Origin: JAMXLO01 sp963812475
GTDB taxonomy: Bacteria > Pseudomonadota > Alphaproteobacteria > Acetobacterales > Acetobacteraceae
DNA length: 64,000 nt
Assembly (NCBI GenBank): GCA_963812475.1
Contig: CAWEVI010000010.1
Location: forward strand, 62,001-126,000
Reading direction: 5' to 3'
The position numbers were made by a program, and so were the translations under genes. Positions within the stretch are counted from its first letter, which is position 1. Every line of letters starts with the position of its first letter. Below are positions 1 to 9,905 of the stretch, one piece after another. The notes below the pieces were generated by a model. It saw only the letters and a list, made by a program, of their open reading frames with translations. It was not told where the DNA came from and ran no database searches.

Positions 1-573
1 GCGGATGAGCGGGCCGGGAACCTGGCCGTCGAAGCCCCAGACGGTAGTGGGCCCATAGGCGGGATTGAAGGTCTGCGAGGACTGTTTCATGTCGAGTTGG
101 TAGAACTTCCGCGGTACGAAACTGCCGGATATTCCAGGCCCGAAGACAACCTGGCCATTGACGTTGGTAGCGCTGAAGAATTGCTGCGGGACCCGTTTCG
201 TCGCCCCGTCGATTATGCTGGTGCCGTCGGGCGGGACAATTTTCGTCGGGACACCGTTCGGACCGTCCGGACCGGCGGTCATCGCGTTGGGGTCAACCGA
301 TACCTTCACCGGCAGGATCGGCATCGGTTGCACCCACGGCGTGCTCGTCGGACTTGGCGGGCCATCGACGCCCTGGACGGCATTTATGCTGCCGTCATCG
401 GCGAGCGCCTGACCCCAGCGGGCGCTCAGTCCCTGCTTGACGATGAGCGTGCCTCCGGCCGTCAGCAGCCCCAGGCGCATCATCTCGCGCCGGTTTAACT
501 TTGCTCTGACGATTTCCTGGCGGTTCTTCTGCGCCGTCAGAGCCAGCTTATCTTTCCAACTTGCCACGTGCAT
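1..573 (-). CDS. Multicopper oxidase, N-terminal part (runs off the left edge)
   Basis: The minus strand is open from an ATG at 573 to the window edge, 191 codons with no stop. The N-terminus has a paired-arginine stretch followed by a hydrophobic run (RREMMRLGLLTAGGTLIV), which looks like a Tat export signal. The last visible residues include TTVWGFDGQVPGP, the typical start of the first cupredoxin domain of multicopper oxidases. None of the copper-binding His motifs (HxH, HCHxxxH) is reached, so the class (laccase, bilirubin-oxidase-like or other) cannot be told. Roughly 130 residues rich in Pro and Gly lie between the signal and the cupredoxin start, which is long. The Shine-Dalgarno-like AAGGGGA is almost adjacent to the ATG. 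The family is certain enough from the motif; the substrate is not. Confidence 0.72.
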   Translation of the reverse strand, partial: MHVASWKDKLALTAQKNRQEIVRAKLNRREMMRLGLLTAGGTLIVKQGLSARWGQALADDGSINAVQGVDGPPSPTSTPWVQPMPILPVKVSVDPNAMTAGPDGPNGVPTKIVPPDGTSIIDGATKRVPQQFFSATNVNGQVVFGPGISGSFVPRKFYQLDMKQSSQTFNPAYGPTTVWGFDGQVPGPLIR

Positions 574-1404
574 TCCCCTTTTTGACATTTCGGCACGACA
601 CGATTTCTGGCATTTTTATTATGTTTCATTATAGGAACGATACCGCGCAATACTTTCCGCTGACCGCATGAACGTGATGCGCGGCCCGGTGTCATTCCGT
701 GAACGGTTACCGAATAAAAGAAGTATGATATCCCTGGTTTTGGGACATCCAACGCGGCTAACGCTTTATAAGCCGCAATATTCCATTGCCATCCTGCCCA
801 TTTCAATCACTAAACCGTGACTATCGTCCAGAAAAGTAGTAATTTCCCTTAACCTGTCGCGGTACCGGTCCTCGCGTTTCAGGCGGTCCGAGGCGCACAG
901 TTCAACCTTTCCAAGCATTGATGGAAAGTCGACTGGCTTCGCCGTCCGCTATTTCCAGACGAATGCATGGTGTTTTGGCTTCTCTGGAGACATTTCGCCG
1001 ATTCCCTTACCTGACTATCAACTACAGACGCCCACTAGCAGGACGTGTTCATCCCATTGTCTCACAGTGACCAATACCAGAGCCCAATACTATCGTATTT
1101 ATACAGAGATAACGTTACTCTGTTGGTTAGTCAGCCACTGATACCCGCGCGATCGGCACGGTGTCAGCTCCACACAAGTGGATACAAAAAATGATTGTAT
1201 AGCCAGATTATTGGGATATTGTGTGCTACCGCAGCGCGAAATCGCCCTCGCAGGCCACGGAATAACCAAAGTCCTGCCATATTTCTACCTTGAGCACACA
1301 CTGCATCAATCACGATGCAGTGAAATGTATTAATAAATGGAACAGCTGCGGAGATCGACGCTTCCGCTTGATCGCTGCGGCAACAAACAGCGCCCCACGG
1401 ACGA
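574..1404. other. Gene-poor 830-bp stretch, no gene recognised
   Basis: This AT-richer region lies between the multicopper oxidase start and the end of livF. The open frames here are short, use atypical codons and are not homologous to anything I recognise. It should hold the promoter of the oxidase gene (minus strand, above 573) and the 3' end of the liv operon transcript. No tRNA cloverleaf or transposase was seen. Confidence 0.5.
1299..1322 (-). terminator. Perfect hairpin about 80 nt downstream of livF
   Basis: CACTGCATC is followed by a 6-nt loop and GATGCAGTG, a perfect 9-bp stem. It lies just past the livF stop on the minus strand and could terminate the liv operon. It lacks a following U tract, so a Rho-independent terminator is only a possibility. 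Confidence 0.35.
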
Positions 1405-2113
<709 letters not shown>

Positions 2114-2124
<11 letters not shown>

Positions 2125-2851
2125 GATAAATCTCCTTCGTGCGGGGGTGTCCAACAACCTCGGCGCGGCTTCCCTCGACGACAACCCGGCCGAAATGCAG
2201 CACCGTGATGCGCTCGGCAAACTCCAGCGCCACGTCCATGTCGTGCTCGATCATCACGATGGTCACGGCGCGTGGAATGCCGGCGATCAGTTTGAGCACG
2301 TCACGCCGCTCCTCGATCGACAGTCCGGCGAAGGGCTCATCCAGCAGCAGAACCCTCGGGTTCTGCGCCAGCGCCATGGCGATCTCGATCCGCCGACGCT
2401 CCCCGTAGGAGGTCTGCGCCACCGGTCTTTCGGCGAGATGATCGAGGCCGACACGGGCCAGGGCATCGCGCGCCTTGTCCAGCAGATCGTGCTGCCGGTC
2501 GAGCCGAACGATCGGGTTCCAACGCAGCGACGACAGGCCCAGCAGCGACAGCATCACGTTGTGCAACAGCGTCTCACCCGGGAAGAGCGTAATGATCTGA
2601 TACGTGCGAGCGAGGCCAAGATGCGCGCGATGGCGTGCCGCCGCACCGGTGATGTCGCTGTCGAACAGGGTGATGCTGCCGGAGTCGATCCGCAACTCGC
2701 CGGTGATGAGATTGAACAGCGTGGTCTTGCCGGCGCCGTTCTGCCCGATGATGAGGCGGCGCTCGCCGGCGGCGACGGCCAGGTTCACTGCGGTTGCAAC
2801 GCGGAGGCCACCGAACGACTTGTGCAGGTCGCGCACATCGAGCGCGGTCAT
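2114..2851 (-). CDS. livG: Branched-chain amino acid-type ABC transporter ATP-binding protein LivG
   Basis: The second ATPase of the importer, 245 aa. Walker A is GQNGAGKTT (about 36-44) and Walker B VLLLDEPFAGL (about 167-177), followed by the MIEHDMD switch region typical of LivG. The ABC signature is TSYGERRRIE, the usual LivG variation on LSGGQ. The ATG start overlaps the livM stop as ATGA, and the C-terminus carries the ribosome binding site of livF. It is one of five genes in a minus-strand operon (SBP, livH, livM, livG, livF). Confidence 0.94.
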
Positions 2852-3852
2852 CGTCCTTCCTCCCGACGCAGTGCCGCCGTGGGAGCGCGCGATCCACGTG
2901 CCGCGGTCGCCCATCGCCATAGCCGCACGCAGCCAGGCACCAGTCCCTCCGGCATGAACACGACGATCAGCACGAAGATGGCGCCGAGGACGAAATTCCA
3001 ACGCTCGATGTAGGCGCTGGCGACGTCCTTCATGACGATGACCAGCGCCGCGCCGGCGATTGGCCCAAGCAGCGTCGCCGTGCCGCCGGCGATCACCATC
3101 AGCAGCGCTTCGGCCGATGCACTGAGTGCGACCGCCTGTGGACTGATGAACTGGTTGTAGTAAAGGTACAGAAGTCCCGCGATGCCGCTCCAAAAGCCGG
3201 AGAACAGGAAGGCGAGGAAGCGCGTCAACCAGACATTGTAGCCGAGTGCCGTCATGCGCCGCGGCTGATCGCGCGCGCCGCGCAATGCCGCACCAAACGG
3301 CGAGCCGACGAAGATCGCCATGGCGGCGATCGTGATCAGGAAAACGACGAAACACGCCCAGTAGTACGCCGGGGCCTCAGCCAGCGACAGGCCGAACGGT
3401 GTGGGCCGCGCGTTGATCGATACGCCGTTGTCGCCATTGGTCAGACTGATCCAGCGATAGGCTATACCCCAGACGATCTGGCCGAGTGCGACGGTGATCA
3501 TGACGAAGCCGAGCCCTGTGCCGCGCAGCGCCAACAGCGCGAAAACCGCGGTTGCTGCAAGTGTCGCGGCGCTGGCGCCGAGAGCGACGACGAGGTGGCC
3601 ATGGCCGTGATTGATCAGGATCGCCCCGACGTAGGCAGCGATGCCGAACAGGCCGGCATGACCAAGCGTGACCAGGCCTGCATATCCCACCAGCACATTC
3701 AGGCCGAGCGCGAGTATCGCGTAAATCAGGATCTGGGCGGCGATGTTGATGTAGTAGCTGTTGCCGATCCAGAACGGTAGCGTCGCGAGCACAACCAGCG
3801 CGATGAGCAGCGCGAGACGCTTCAAGCCACCCACCCCATTTGTGCGCAGCAC
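2848..3852 (-). CDS. livM: Branched-chain amino acid-type ABC transporter permease LivM
   Basis: Integral membrane channel subunit, 334 aa with about 8-9 hydrophobic segments. It contains the LivM hallmarks LGLNVLVGYAGLVTLGHAG near residue 50 and FFGSPFGxALRGxRD-like text (VGSPFGAALRGARDQPRR) near 180, the loop that contacts the ATPase. The GTG start at 3852 sits directly beside a palindromic repeat (3855-3982), and its Shine-Dalgarno sequence (GGAGAGGGAA) is made from the repeat end. The C-terminus is extended by about 25 Arg/Ala-rich residues. It is separated from livH by 175 bp, an unusual gap inside a liv operon, caused by the repeat. Confidence 0.93.
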   Translation of the reverse strand: MLRTNGVGGLKRLALLIALVVLATLPFWIGNSYYINIAAQILIYAILALGLNVLVGYAGLVTLGHAGLFGIAAYVGAILINHGHGHLVVALGASAATLAATAVFALLALRGTGLGFVMITVALGQIVWGIAYRWISLTNGDNGVSINARPTPFGLSLAEAPAYYWACFVVFLITIAAMAIFVGSPFGAALRGARDQPRRMTALGYNVWLTRFLAFLFSGFWSGIAGLLYLYYNQFISPQAVALSASAEALLMVIAGGTATLLGPIAGAALVIVMKDVASAYIERWNFVLGAIFVLIVVFMPEGLVPGCVRLWRWATAARGSRAPTAALRREEGR

Positions 3853-3854
3853 TT

Positions 3855-3982
3855 CCCTCTCCGCCCCGGGGGGCGGAGAGGGTCAGGGTGAGGTGGGGGT
3901 CCGTATACGGTGATGGTTAATCCTCGCGGTGGCGTCAGCCCCACCTCTCCCCGACCCTCGCCGCCCCTGAAGACGGAGAGGG
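3855..3982. repeat. Compound palindromic (REP-like) element between livH and livM
   Basis: The left part is a perfect 13-bp hairpin (CCCTCTCCGCCCC, 2-nt loop, GGGGCGGAGAGGG, 3855-3882). The outer ends CCCTCTCCG (3855-3863) and CGGAGAGGG (3974-3982) are perfect inverted repeats, and the inner CAGGGTGAGGTGGGG is met by an imperfect complement CCCCACCTCTCCCC further right. It is a non-coding interspersed palindrome of the kind common in GC-rich alphaproteobacteria. A related but not identical element is at 62647-62758. Confidence 0.75.
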
Positions 3983-4027
3983 AGCTCGCGCTACTGCCAT
4001 GACAACGGCCGGTCCTGTGCGCCCGCA

Positions 4028-4888
4028 TCAAATTACCGCCCTGCCGAACAGGCCCTGTGGACGGATGACCAGCACGATAAGCATGGGCAAAAACAGGATG
4101 ACGTAGGCCAGTTCGGGAAAGATCGCCTGGCCGAAGTTGTAAAGAAAGCCCACGACGAAGCTGCCGACCAGCGAACCGAGCAACCGCCCGGTGCCTCCGA
4201 GGATCACCACCACCAGCGCGAGCGGCAGCATATCCTGATCGAGACCGGGGTACACCGAAAGGATCGGCCCACCGATCACCCCCGCGAATCCCGCCAGCCC
4301 CGCGCCGAGCGAAAACACGATGGTGAACAGGTGCGACACGCGGATGCCGACGGCGCGCGCCATCGCCGGATCGTCCACTGCCGCGCGGATCATGGCGCCG
4401 AGCCGCGTGCGGTCCAACAGTGCCCACAGCCCCGCGGCGATCACCCCGGCGATCAGGATGATGACGAGACGATAGGTGGGAAATGCAAGACCGAACACGG
4501 CGGTAGTGCCGCGCGCGGCGGGGGGTGTTGCCACCGAGATCGGATCGCCACCCCATAGCATCAGGCAGACATCCGCGACCATGAAGGACAGGCCAAGCGT
4601 GACAAGCACCTGCGCCAGCTCGGCGCCCGCAAGGCGGCGCAGCACGAACCGCTCGATGATGCCGCCGAATAGCGCGACGCCGAGCCCGGCCACCAGCGCG
4701 GCCTCCCAGAATCCAACACCCCAGGCGATGCAGCTCACCCCGAAATAGGCGCCCAGCATGAACATCGAGCCGTGCGTCAAATTCGGAATTCGCATCAGCC
4801 CGAAGATCAGTGAGAACCCGGCGGACAGCAGGAACAGCAGACCACCCAGTGTGACGCTGTTAATCGACAAGATCAGCCAGAGATTCAC
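4028..4888 (-). CDS. livH: Branched-chain amino acid-type ABC transporter permease LivH
   Basis: Channel-forming partner of LivM, about 286 aa with eight or so membrane segments. Recognisable LivH features are the N-terminal GGLLFLLSAGFSLIFGLMRI and the following PNLTHGSMFMLGAY, plus the conserved TRLGAMIRAAVDDPAMAR loop for ATPase contact. The start is set at GTG 4888 (protein VNLWLILSINS...), 20 bp after the SBP stop; a longer frame to 4963 would run through the SBP gene and is rejected. No strong Shine-Dalgarno sequence is seen before the GTG, which follows a small inverted repeat (CGGAC...GTCCG), so coupling to the SBP gene is likely. Confidence 0.92.
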   Translation of the reverse strand: MNLWLILSINSVTLGGLLFLLSAGFSLIFGLMRIPNLTHGSMFMLGAYFGVSCIAWGVGFWEAALVAGLGVALFGGIIERFVLRRLAGAELAQVLVTLGLSFMVADVCLMLWGGDPISVATPPAARGTTAVFGLAFPTYRLVIILIAGVIAAGLWALLDRTRLGAMIRAAVDDPAMARAVGIRVSHLFTIVFSLGAGLAGFAGVIGGPILSVYPGLDQDMLPLALVVVILGGTGRLLGSLVGSFVVGFLYNFGQAIFPELAYVILFLPMLIVLVIRPQGLFGRAVI

Positions 4889-4908
4889 GTCGGACGGCTG
4901 TCCGGAGT

Positions 4909-6135
4909 TCAGCTTTTCAGCGGTGGATAATCGCGCGAATAGACCGGCTGCTCCAGGAACCATTTCTCGTCGAAGGTCCAGAACTGGCTGACCTTCGGAT
5001 AGGTCTTGATCGTGGTCTGCACCAGTTTGCCGTCCTTGCGTTCCAGGCGACGGATATAGACGGTTCCGACAACATTGCCGAAATGATCGAAGTGGAACGG
5101 CCCGCGCGGGGAGTCCTCGAGTGCGACGGCGCGCAGCGCCTTCATGAACGCGTCCTTGTCCTCGGCATTGCCGTCGGTCGCCTTCAACGCCGCTTCGGCG
5201 ACCATGCCGTTGATGTAGAGGCCGGCGGCATACAAACCGGGAATGGCGCCCGTATCACGGACCATGCCGGCGATGAACTGCCTGTTGATCGGTGTGTCGA
5301 GATCCGAGGTGTAGGCCGATGCGGAGATCAGACCAACCGCCTCGTCGCCAAAACTCTTCAGCAGGGCGTCATCCCCGGCCGTGCCGCCGCCGAGCACCGG
5401 CAGCGTGAGCCCGGCGTCCTTGTACTGCTTCATGAACTTCAGCGGATTGGAACCGGCAAAGCCCTGCACCACCGCGTCAACTCCGGAAAGCTGTGCGAGA
5501 TAAGGCGTGTAATCGGGGGTGACGATAGGCGGCCAGAGCTTTTTCACCACCCGGCCGCCCGTATCCTCGAACACCCGCTGAAAACCACCCATCTGCTCGT
5601 AGCCGAACGCGAAGTCCTCGCTGATGGTGATGACACTTTTGTATTTGAGCTCCTTGGCGGCATAGTCGGCCAGCGGGTGCATGTTCTGCGCCGAGGTGCC
5701 CGAGGCGCGCACGAAATACGGATTGGGCTTGCGCTGCGACATGTCCTCGGCTGCGGCCAGGCTCAGTATCGGCGTCTTGTGCGCGGCCACGTAATCGGTG
5801 ATCGCCAATAGCTCGAACGCGGCCAGCGGACCGAAGATCATGTCGACGTTGTCGCGCTCGATCAGTTCCTGTGCCTTGGTCTTGGTGCCCGCGGGGTTGC
5901 CGCCGGTGTCGCCGACCAGCAACTCGACCTTGCGGCCGGCGAGCATGTTGTTGCGATCCTTGAGGAACAGCCCAACGCCCTGCTCCATCTGGATGCCACC
6001 CTGCGCGAGCGGTCCGGTCTTTACGGTCAGCAGGCCGATGCGAACCGGCTTGTTCTGCGCGATTGCCGGCATTGGCAGCGTGGCGGCCGCAGCGCCACCT
6101 GCCAGGAATGTGCGCCGGTCCAGCCTCGCTGCCAT
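4909..6135 (-). CDS. Periplasmic substrate-binding protein of a Liv/HAAT-type ABC transporter
   Basis: First gene of the importer operon, 408 aa. The N-terminus DRRTFLAGGAAAATLPMPAIAQ looks like a Tat or Sec signal with cleavage after AIA, near residue 26. The mature part starts KPVRIGLLTVKTGPLAQGG, the typical opening of the Leu/Ile/Val-binding (Peripla_BP_6, ABC-type amide/urea/branched-chain) family. ATG 6135 is preceded by GAAGGGGGAA. This family also takes aromatic acids, amides and hydroxy acids. Given the neighbouring ligJ-like catabolic genes, an aromatic or tricarboxylic-type acid is a plausible ligand, but this is inference. Confidence 0.9.
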   Translation of the reverse strand: MAARLDRRTFLAGGAAAATLPMPAIAQNKPVRIGLLTVKTGPLAQGGIQMEQGVGLFLKDRNNMLAGRKVELLVGDTGGNPAGTKTKAQELIERDNVDMIFGPLAAFELLAITDYVAAHKTPILSLAAAEDMSQRKPNPYFVRASGTSAQNMHPLADYAAKELKYKSVITISEDFAFGYEQMGGFQRVFEDTGGRVVKKLWPPIVTPDYTPYLAQLSGVDAVVQGFAGSNPLKFMKQYKDAGLTLPVLGGGTAGDDALLKSFGDEAVGLISASAYTSDLDTPINRQFIAGMVRDTGAIPGLYAAGLYINGMVAEAALKATDGNAEDKDAFMKALRAVALEDSPRGPFHFDHFGNVVGTVYIRRLERKDGKLVQTTIKTYPKVSQFWTFDEKWFLEQPVYSRDYPPLKS

Positions 6136-6437
6136 GTTCGATTTCCCCCTTCCCGCGTGTCCCGGGTTGCGGACTTGGTAGCCGACATTGCCCGGTTGGT
6201 CGATGTTGCGGGGCGATGCTGGCCGTGTTGCGGGGCTCTCGCAAGGCATGGGTTCTATCCGCCGCGGGCTGAGAGCCAAGCTTGGTAACGGCGCTGTGAC
6301 CGTCGCCGCCTACGATTCGAGCTATATTCAATCGTAACAGTGGGTCGCGGCTCCGGTCGCGTGACCGCAGGAAGATCGGGCGTCCTGCCACGCCTCGGAC
6401 TGCGTCCCTTGGAAGCAAAGCCGCTGGAGGGACGAAC
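6136..6437. promoter_or_regulatory. Divergent intergenic region between the liv operon and the DUF2189 gene
   Basis: About 300 bp separate two divergent transcription units, so it must contain both promoters. The segment around 6300-6340 is locally AT-rich (GATTCGAGCTATATTCAATC). No convincing -35/-10 pair or operator palindrome could be picked by eye. Confidence 0.4.
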
Positions 6438-7301
6438 ATGATCCAAAGCCCATTTGCCTGGATCGGGGATCAGCTCGATCGCGCATTTCATTCGGTCGGC
6501 TCTTCCAGCGATGAGGACTACTGGCACGAGAACCGGCAGGCCGATGCAGTAACGGTTCGGCGCATCCGTATGGCCGATCTCGGGCAAGCACTGACCAGCG
6601 GCCTTGCCGATTTTGCCGCGAACCGTACCGACGTGATTTTCCTTTGCGTCATCTATCCGCTGGTGGGTCTTATGTTGGGCCGCCTTGCGTCCGGCTACGA
6701 TGTCGTGCCGCTGCTGTTCCCACTCGCATCCGGCTTCGCGCTTGTGGGACCGCTTGCCGCGGTCGGGTTGATCGAGATGAGCAGACGGCGAGAGCTTGGC
6801 GCGGACGTGAGCTGGACCGATTGGTTCGGCGTGTTTCGCTCGCCGTCGATCGGTGCCGTTATCGGGCTGGGCCTGTGGCTGATTGCGATCTTTGTGCTTT
6901 GGTTGGTCGTGGCGGAAGTCATCTATGTGGCGACGTTTGGGTCGGAGCCCCCCGTATCGATCGCGGCGTTCATCCGTGACGTGTTCACCACGACGCAGGG
7001 CTGGACCATGATTGTTCTGGGCGTTGGTGTCGGCTTCCTGTTCGCCGTGGTGGCGCTTTCGATCAGCGTCGTCTCATTCCCGCTGCTGCTCGACCGCGAC
7101 GTGAAGATGGAGACGGCGATCCGGACCTCGATCCAGGTGGTCATGGCGAACCCGGCGCCAATGGCCGCATGGGGCCTGATTGTTGCGGCCGGTCTGGTGA
7201 TCGGGTCGCTGCCGGGACTTCTCGGGCTGGTGATCGTGATGCCGGTGCTGGGGCACGCCACCTGGCATCTCTATCGCCGCGTCGTCGAACCGCGCGGATG
7301 A
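6438..7301 (+). CDS. DUF2189 family integral membrane protein
   Basis: 287 aa with about 60 polar residues first, then five or six hydrophobic segments. The C-terminal half has the DUF2189 pattern: FPLLLDRDV, then a TSxxVVxxNPxxMxxWG stretch, and the ending VMPVLGHATWHLYRR. The ATG has GGAGGG 6 nt upstream. DUF2189 proteins are inner-membrane proteins of unknown function, sometimes near respiratory or transport genes. Here it lies divergent to the liv importer and in front of ligJ with a 121-bp gap, so it may be the first gene of that unit or stand alone. Confidence 0.85.
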   Translation: MIQSPFAWIGDQLDRAFHSVGSSSDEDYWHENRQADAVTVRRIRMADLGQALTSGLADFAANRTDVIFLCVIYPLVGLMLGRLASGYDVVPLLFPLASGFALVGPLAAVGLIEMSRRRELGADVSWTDWFGVFRSPSIGAVIGLGLWLIAIFVLWLVVAEVIYVATFGSEPPVSIAAFIRDVFTTTQGWTMIVLGVGVGFLFAVVALSISVVSFPLLLDRDVKMETAIRTSIQVVMANPAPMAAWGLIVAAGLVIGSLPGLLGLVIVMPVLGHATWHLYRRVVEPRG

Positions 7302-7422
7302 GCCTAAGCTGATCGAAAACGCGGCGAGGCTGCGCCGACTTCGCAGCGCCCCGAGCGCCGGCTACATTCTTCGTCGAAGCGTCCGCTCGGCGACCGGCGG
7401 ACGGTGATAGCCGGGGGGAACC

Positions 7423-8454
7423 ATGATCATCGACTGCCATGGGCATTACACCACGTCGCCGCGCCAGCACGAGGCTTGGCGCGCCGATCAGATCGCGGCT
7501 CATGGCGAGGGCAAGGCCGCGCCGCCACGTCCGACCGTCACCGACGACGAAATCCGAGCCAGCATCGTCAACGGCCAGCTGAAGCTGCAACAGGAGCGCG
7601 GCACCGACCTCACCATCTTCTCGCCGCGTGCCGCCGGCATGGGACATCATCTCGGTGACGCCGGCACCAGCGAGGCATGGGCCGCCGCGTCTAACGAGCT
7701 GATCCACCGGGTCTGCACGCTGTTTCCGCGCAATTTCGTCGGCGTCTGCATGTTGCCACAGACTGCGGGCGTCTCGCCGGGGAACTGCATCGCCGAACTG
7801 GAACGCTGCGTGCTGCAATACGGGTTTGTCGGCTGCAACCTCAACCCCGATCCGTCGGGCGGCTTTTGGAAAGACCCGCCGTTGGGCGATCGCTACTGGT
7901 ATCCGCTGTACGAAAAGATGGTCGAACTCGACGTGCCGGCGATGATCCACGTCAGCGCGGCCTGCAATCCGGCGTTCCACACCACGGGTTCGCATTATCT
8001 CAACGGCGACACCGCTGCCTTCATGCAATGCCTCACATCGGACGTGTTCAAGCAGTTCCCGACACTGAAATTCATTATCCCGCATGGTGGCGGCGCGGTG
8101 CCGTACCATTGGGGGCGCTTTCGCGGTCTGGCACAGGACATGAAACTGCCGCCGCTCACCGAGCATTTGCTGAACAACGTGTTCTTCGACACCTGCGTCT
8201 ATCATATGCCGGGACAGGAATTGCTGGCGAAGGTGATCCCGGTGCGCAACATACTGTTCGCCTCGGAGATGATTGGCGCGGTGCGCGGGATCGATCCGGA
8301 AACCGGGCACCATTTCGACGACACCAAACGCTACATCCAACAACTGACGCTGCCGCCCGCGGACAAGGACAGGATCTACGAGGGGAACGCGAGACAGGTT
8401 TACGGCCGGTTGTCGGCACAACTTGCCAGACAGTTCGCCTCGGCGCCGACGTGA
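7423..8454 (+). CDS. ligJ: 4-oxalomesaconate hydratase-like amidohydrolase (LigJ family)
   Basis: 343 aa, almost the same length as Sphingobium LigJ and similar to it along the whole chain by recall. LigJ hydrates 4-oxalomesaconate to 4-carboxy-4-hydroxy-2-oxoadipate in the protocatechuate 4,5-cleavage and gallate pathways. It belongs to the amidohydrolase superfamily. Candidate metal ligands are in DCHGHY (residues 4-9), MIHVSAACNPAFHTTG, IPHGGGAVPYHWGRF and the acidic SEMIGAVRGIDPETGHHF stretch. The ATG is preceded by a GGGGGGAA-type ribosome binding site. The stop overlaps the GTG of the next gene (GTGA). No ring-cleavage dioxygenase, LigC, LigI or LigK gene is in the window, so the exact substrate in this organism is inferred. 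Confidence 0.85.
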   Translation: MIIDCHGHYTTSPRQHEAWRADQIAAHGEGKAAPPRPTVTDDEIRASIVNGQLKLQQERGTDLTIFSPRAAGMGHHLGDAGTSEAWAAASNELIHRVCTLFPRNFVGVCMLPQTAGVSPGNCIAELERCVLQYGFVGCNLNPDPSGGFWKDPPLGDRYWYPLYEKMVELDVPAMIHVSAACNPAFHTTGSHYLNGDTAAFMQCLTSDVFKQFPTLKFIIPHGGGAVPYHWGRFRGLAQDMKLPPLTEHLLNNVFFDTCVYHMPGQELLAKVIPVRNILFASEMIGAVRGIDPETGHHFDDTKRYIQQLTLPPADKDRIYEGNARQVYGRLSAQLARQFASAPT

Positions 8455-9872
8455 ACCAGCCGACGGATCCCGATGCCGCCGCGCGCGACGCGTTGCGGCT
8501 GATCGGACCTGATCCGCAGGGCTGGGTCCCGGACAGATCTGGCATTGACCACAACGTGACGATCGTCGGTGGCGGTCAGACAGGTTGTGCAGTTTCCTTC
8601 GCATTGCGCCGGGCCAGTATCGGCAGGACGACGGTGATCGACGCGGCCGAGGACGAGGCGCGCGCCGGCGTCTGGCTGAACGCGGCGCGAATGAACCTGC
8701 TGCGGACGCCGAAGAGCCTGCCCGGTCCGGAACTGGGCATACCCGCGTTCGCCTTCCAATCATGGTACGAAGCCCGGCATGGTGCCGAAGCCTACGCGGC
8801 GATCGATCGCATTCCCCGCACCGACTGGGCCGCTTACCTGACGTGGTATCGCCGCTTCCTCGGTATTGCGGTTCGCTATCAAACCAGGCTGCTGCGGATC
8901 GAGCCCGGCAATGGGCAGTTTCGATTGCACCTGGAGGTGGATGGCCGGGCGCAGGTAGAAACGACGCGGAAGATCATCCTCTGCACCGGGTTCACCGGCA
9001 ACGGGGGGCCGTATGTTCCATCCTTGTTGAGCGAGGCGCTACCGACGACGTTGTATGCCCACACCGAGTCCGCCATCGATTTTACCGCATTGCGCGGCCG
9101 AGACGTGGCAGTCCTCGGTGCTGCGGCATCGGCATTCGATGCGGCGGGTGCGGCGCTCGAGGCGGGCGCCGCGTCGGTCCATCTGTTCGCGCGTCGGCCA
9201 ACCATCGCTTCAGTTCCAATCACGCGCTCGCGCGGCTATGCGGGCGCATACGACAACTACCATGCATTGCCCGATGCGGCCCGTTGGCACCAGGCGCTTC
9301 GGTTCCGCCGATGGGGATCGACGCCGACAACCGATGCGATCGAGCGTGCCGTGACGTTTCCGAATTTCCATCTGCATCTCGCGGCTGTCTGGCAGTCGGT
9401 GCGGATCGAGAATGGCCGTATCGTGGTACGGGCCGTCGATGAAGACTTCCGTTGTGATTTCGTCATCGCGGGAACCGGCTATTATGTGGACCTCGCGGTG
9501 CGTCCCGAACTGGCAGATTTCCACCGCGAAATCCTGTTATGGCGCGACCGTTACGTGCCGCCGTCGGGAGATGAAGATCCATATCTTGGCGCGCATCCGT
9601 ATCTGGGCGCCGGCCATGAATATCTCGAGAAAGAGCCGGGTGCCGCTCCGTATCTGCGCGATATCCATGTTCAGAATCCTGCCGGCTTCGTCAGCTTCGG
9701 ATTGCCGATCGGCGACATACCAAGCATGAAGCGCGATATCCCAACTATTGTCGGCCGGATCAGCAGTGATCTGTTCCTGGCCGATCTCCACGACCATGAG
9801 CGACGCATGACCGGCGATGTCGCGCCAGACTTCGGCGAGGATATTTACGCCCGCGCGTTGCATTTGCGGTGA
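8451..9872 (+). CDS. FAD/NAD(P)-dependent monooxygenase-like oxidoreductase
   Basis: 473 aa from the GTG at 8451, which overlaps the ligJ stop as GTGA. An open frame exists upstream but is only the shadow of ligJ. The N-terminal dinucleotide fold is VTIVGGGQTGCAVSFALRR, close to residue 35. A second nucleotide fold, DVAVLGAAASAFDAAGAAL near residue 225, replaces the usual GxGxSG with GAAASA, so NAD(P)H binding may be altered. An ATGYY-like segment (VIAGTGYYVDL) follows, typical of flavin-containing monooxygenases. Translational coupling to ligJ suggests the same pathway, perhaps hydroxylation of an aromatic or heterocyclic acid before ring opening. The substrate is unknown. Confidence 0.78.
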   Translation: MNQPTDPDAAARDALRLIGPDPQGWVPDRSGIDHNVTIVGGGQTGCAVSFALRRASIGRTTVIDAAEDEARAGVWLNAARMNLLRTPKSLPGPELGIPAFAFQSWYEARHGAEAYAAIDRIPRTDWAAYLTWYRRFLGIAVRYQTRLLRIEPGNGQFRLHLEVDGRAQVETTRKIILCTGFTGNGGPYVPSLLSEALPTTLYAHTESAIDFTALRGRDVAVLGAAASAFDAAGAALEAGAASVHLFARRPTIASVPITRSRGYAGAYDNYHALPDAARWHQALRFRRWGSTPTTDAIERAVTFPNFHLHLAAVWQSVRIENGRIVVRAVDEDFRCDFVIAGTGYYVDLAVRPELADFHREILLWRDRYVPPSGDEDPYLGAHPYLGAGHEYLEKEPGAAPYLRDIHVQNPAGFVSFGLPIGDIPSMKRDIPTIVGRISSDLFLADLHDHERRMTGDVAPDFGEDIYARALHLR

Positions 9873-9905
9873 GCAGGGGTGTTGGCGGTTAGGGAGGAGG
9901 ACACG

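Noticed and set aside
537..806. 89-codon minus ORF upstream of the multicopper oxidase
   Set aside because: It overlaps the oxidase start in another frame and shows no family; the oxidase frame is clearly the coding one.
3822..4556. 244-codon minus ORF across livH and the repeat
   Set aside because: Runs through the palindromic repeat and is out of frame with livH; Arg/His-rich shadow.
7141..8763. 540-codon antisense frame over DUF2189 and ligJ
   Set aside because: Arg/Ser-rich low-complexity text and covers the secure ligJ gene.
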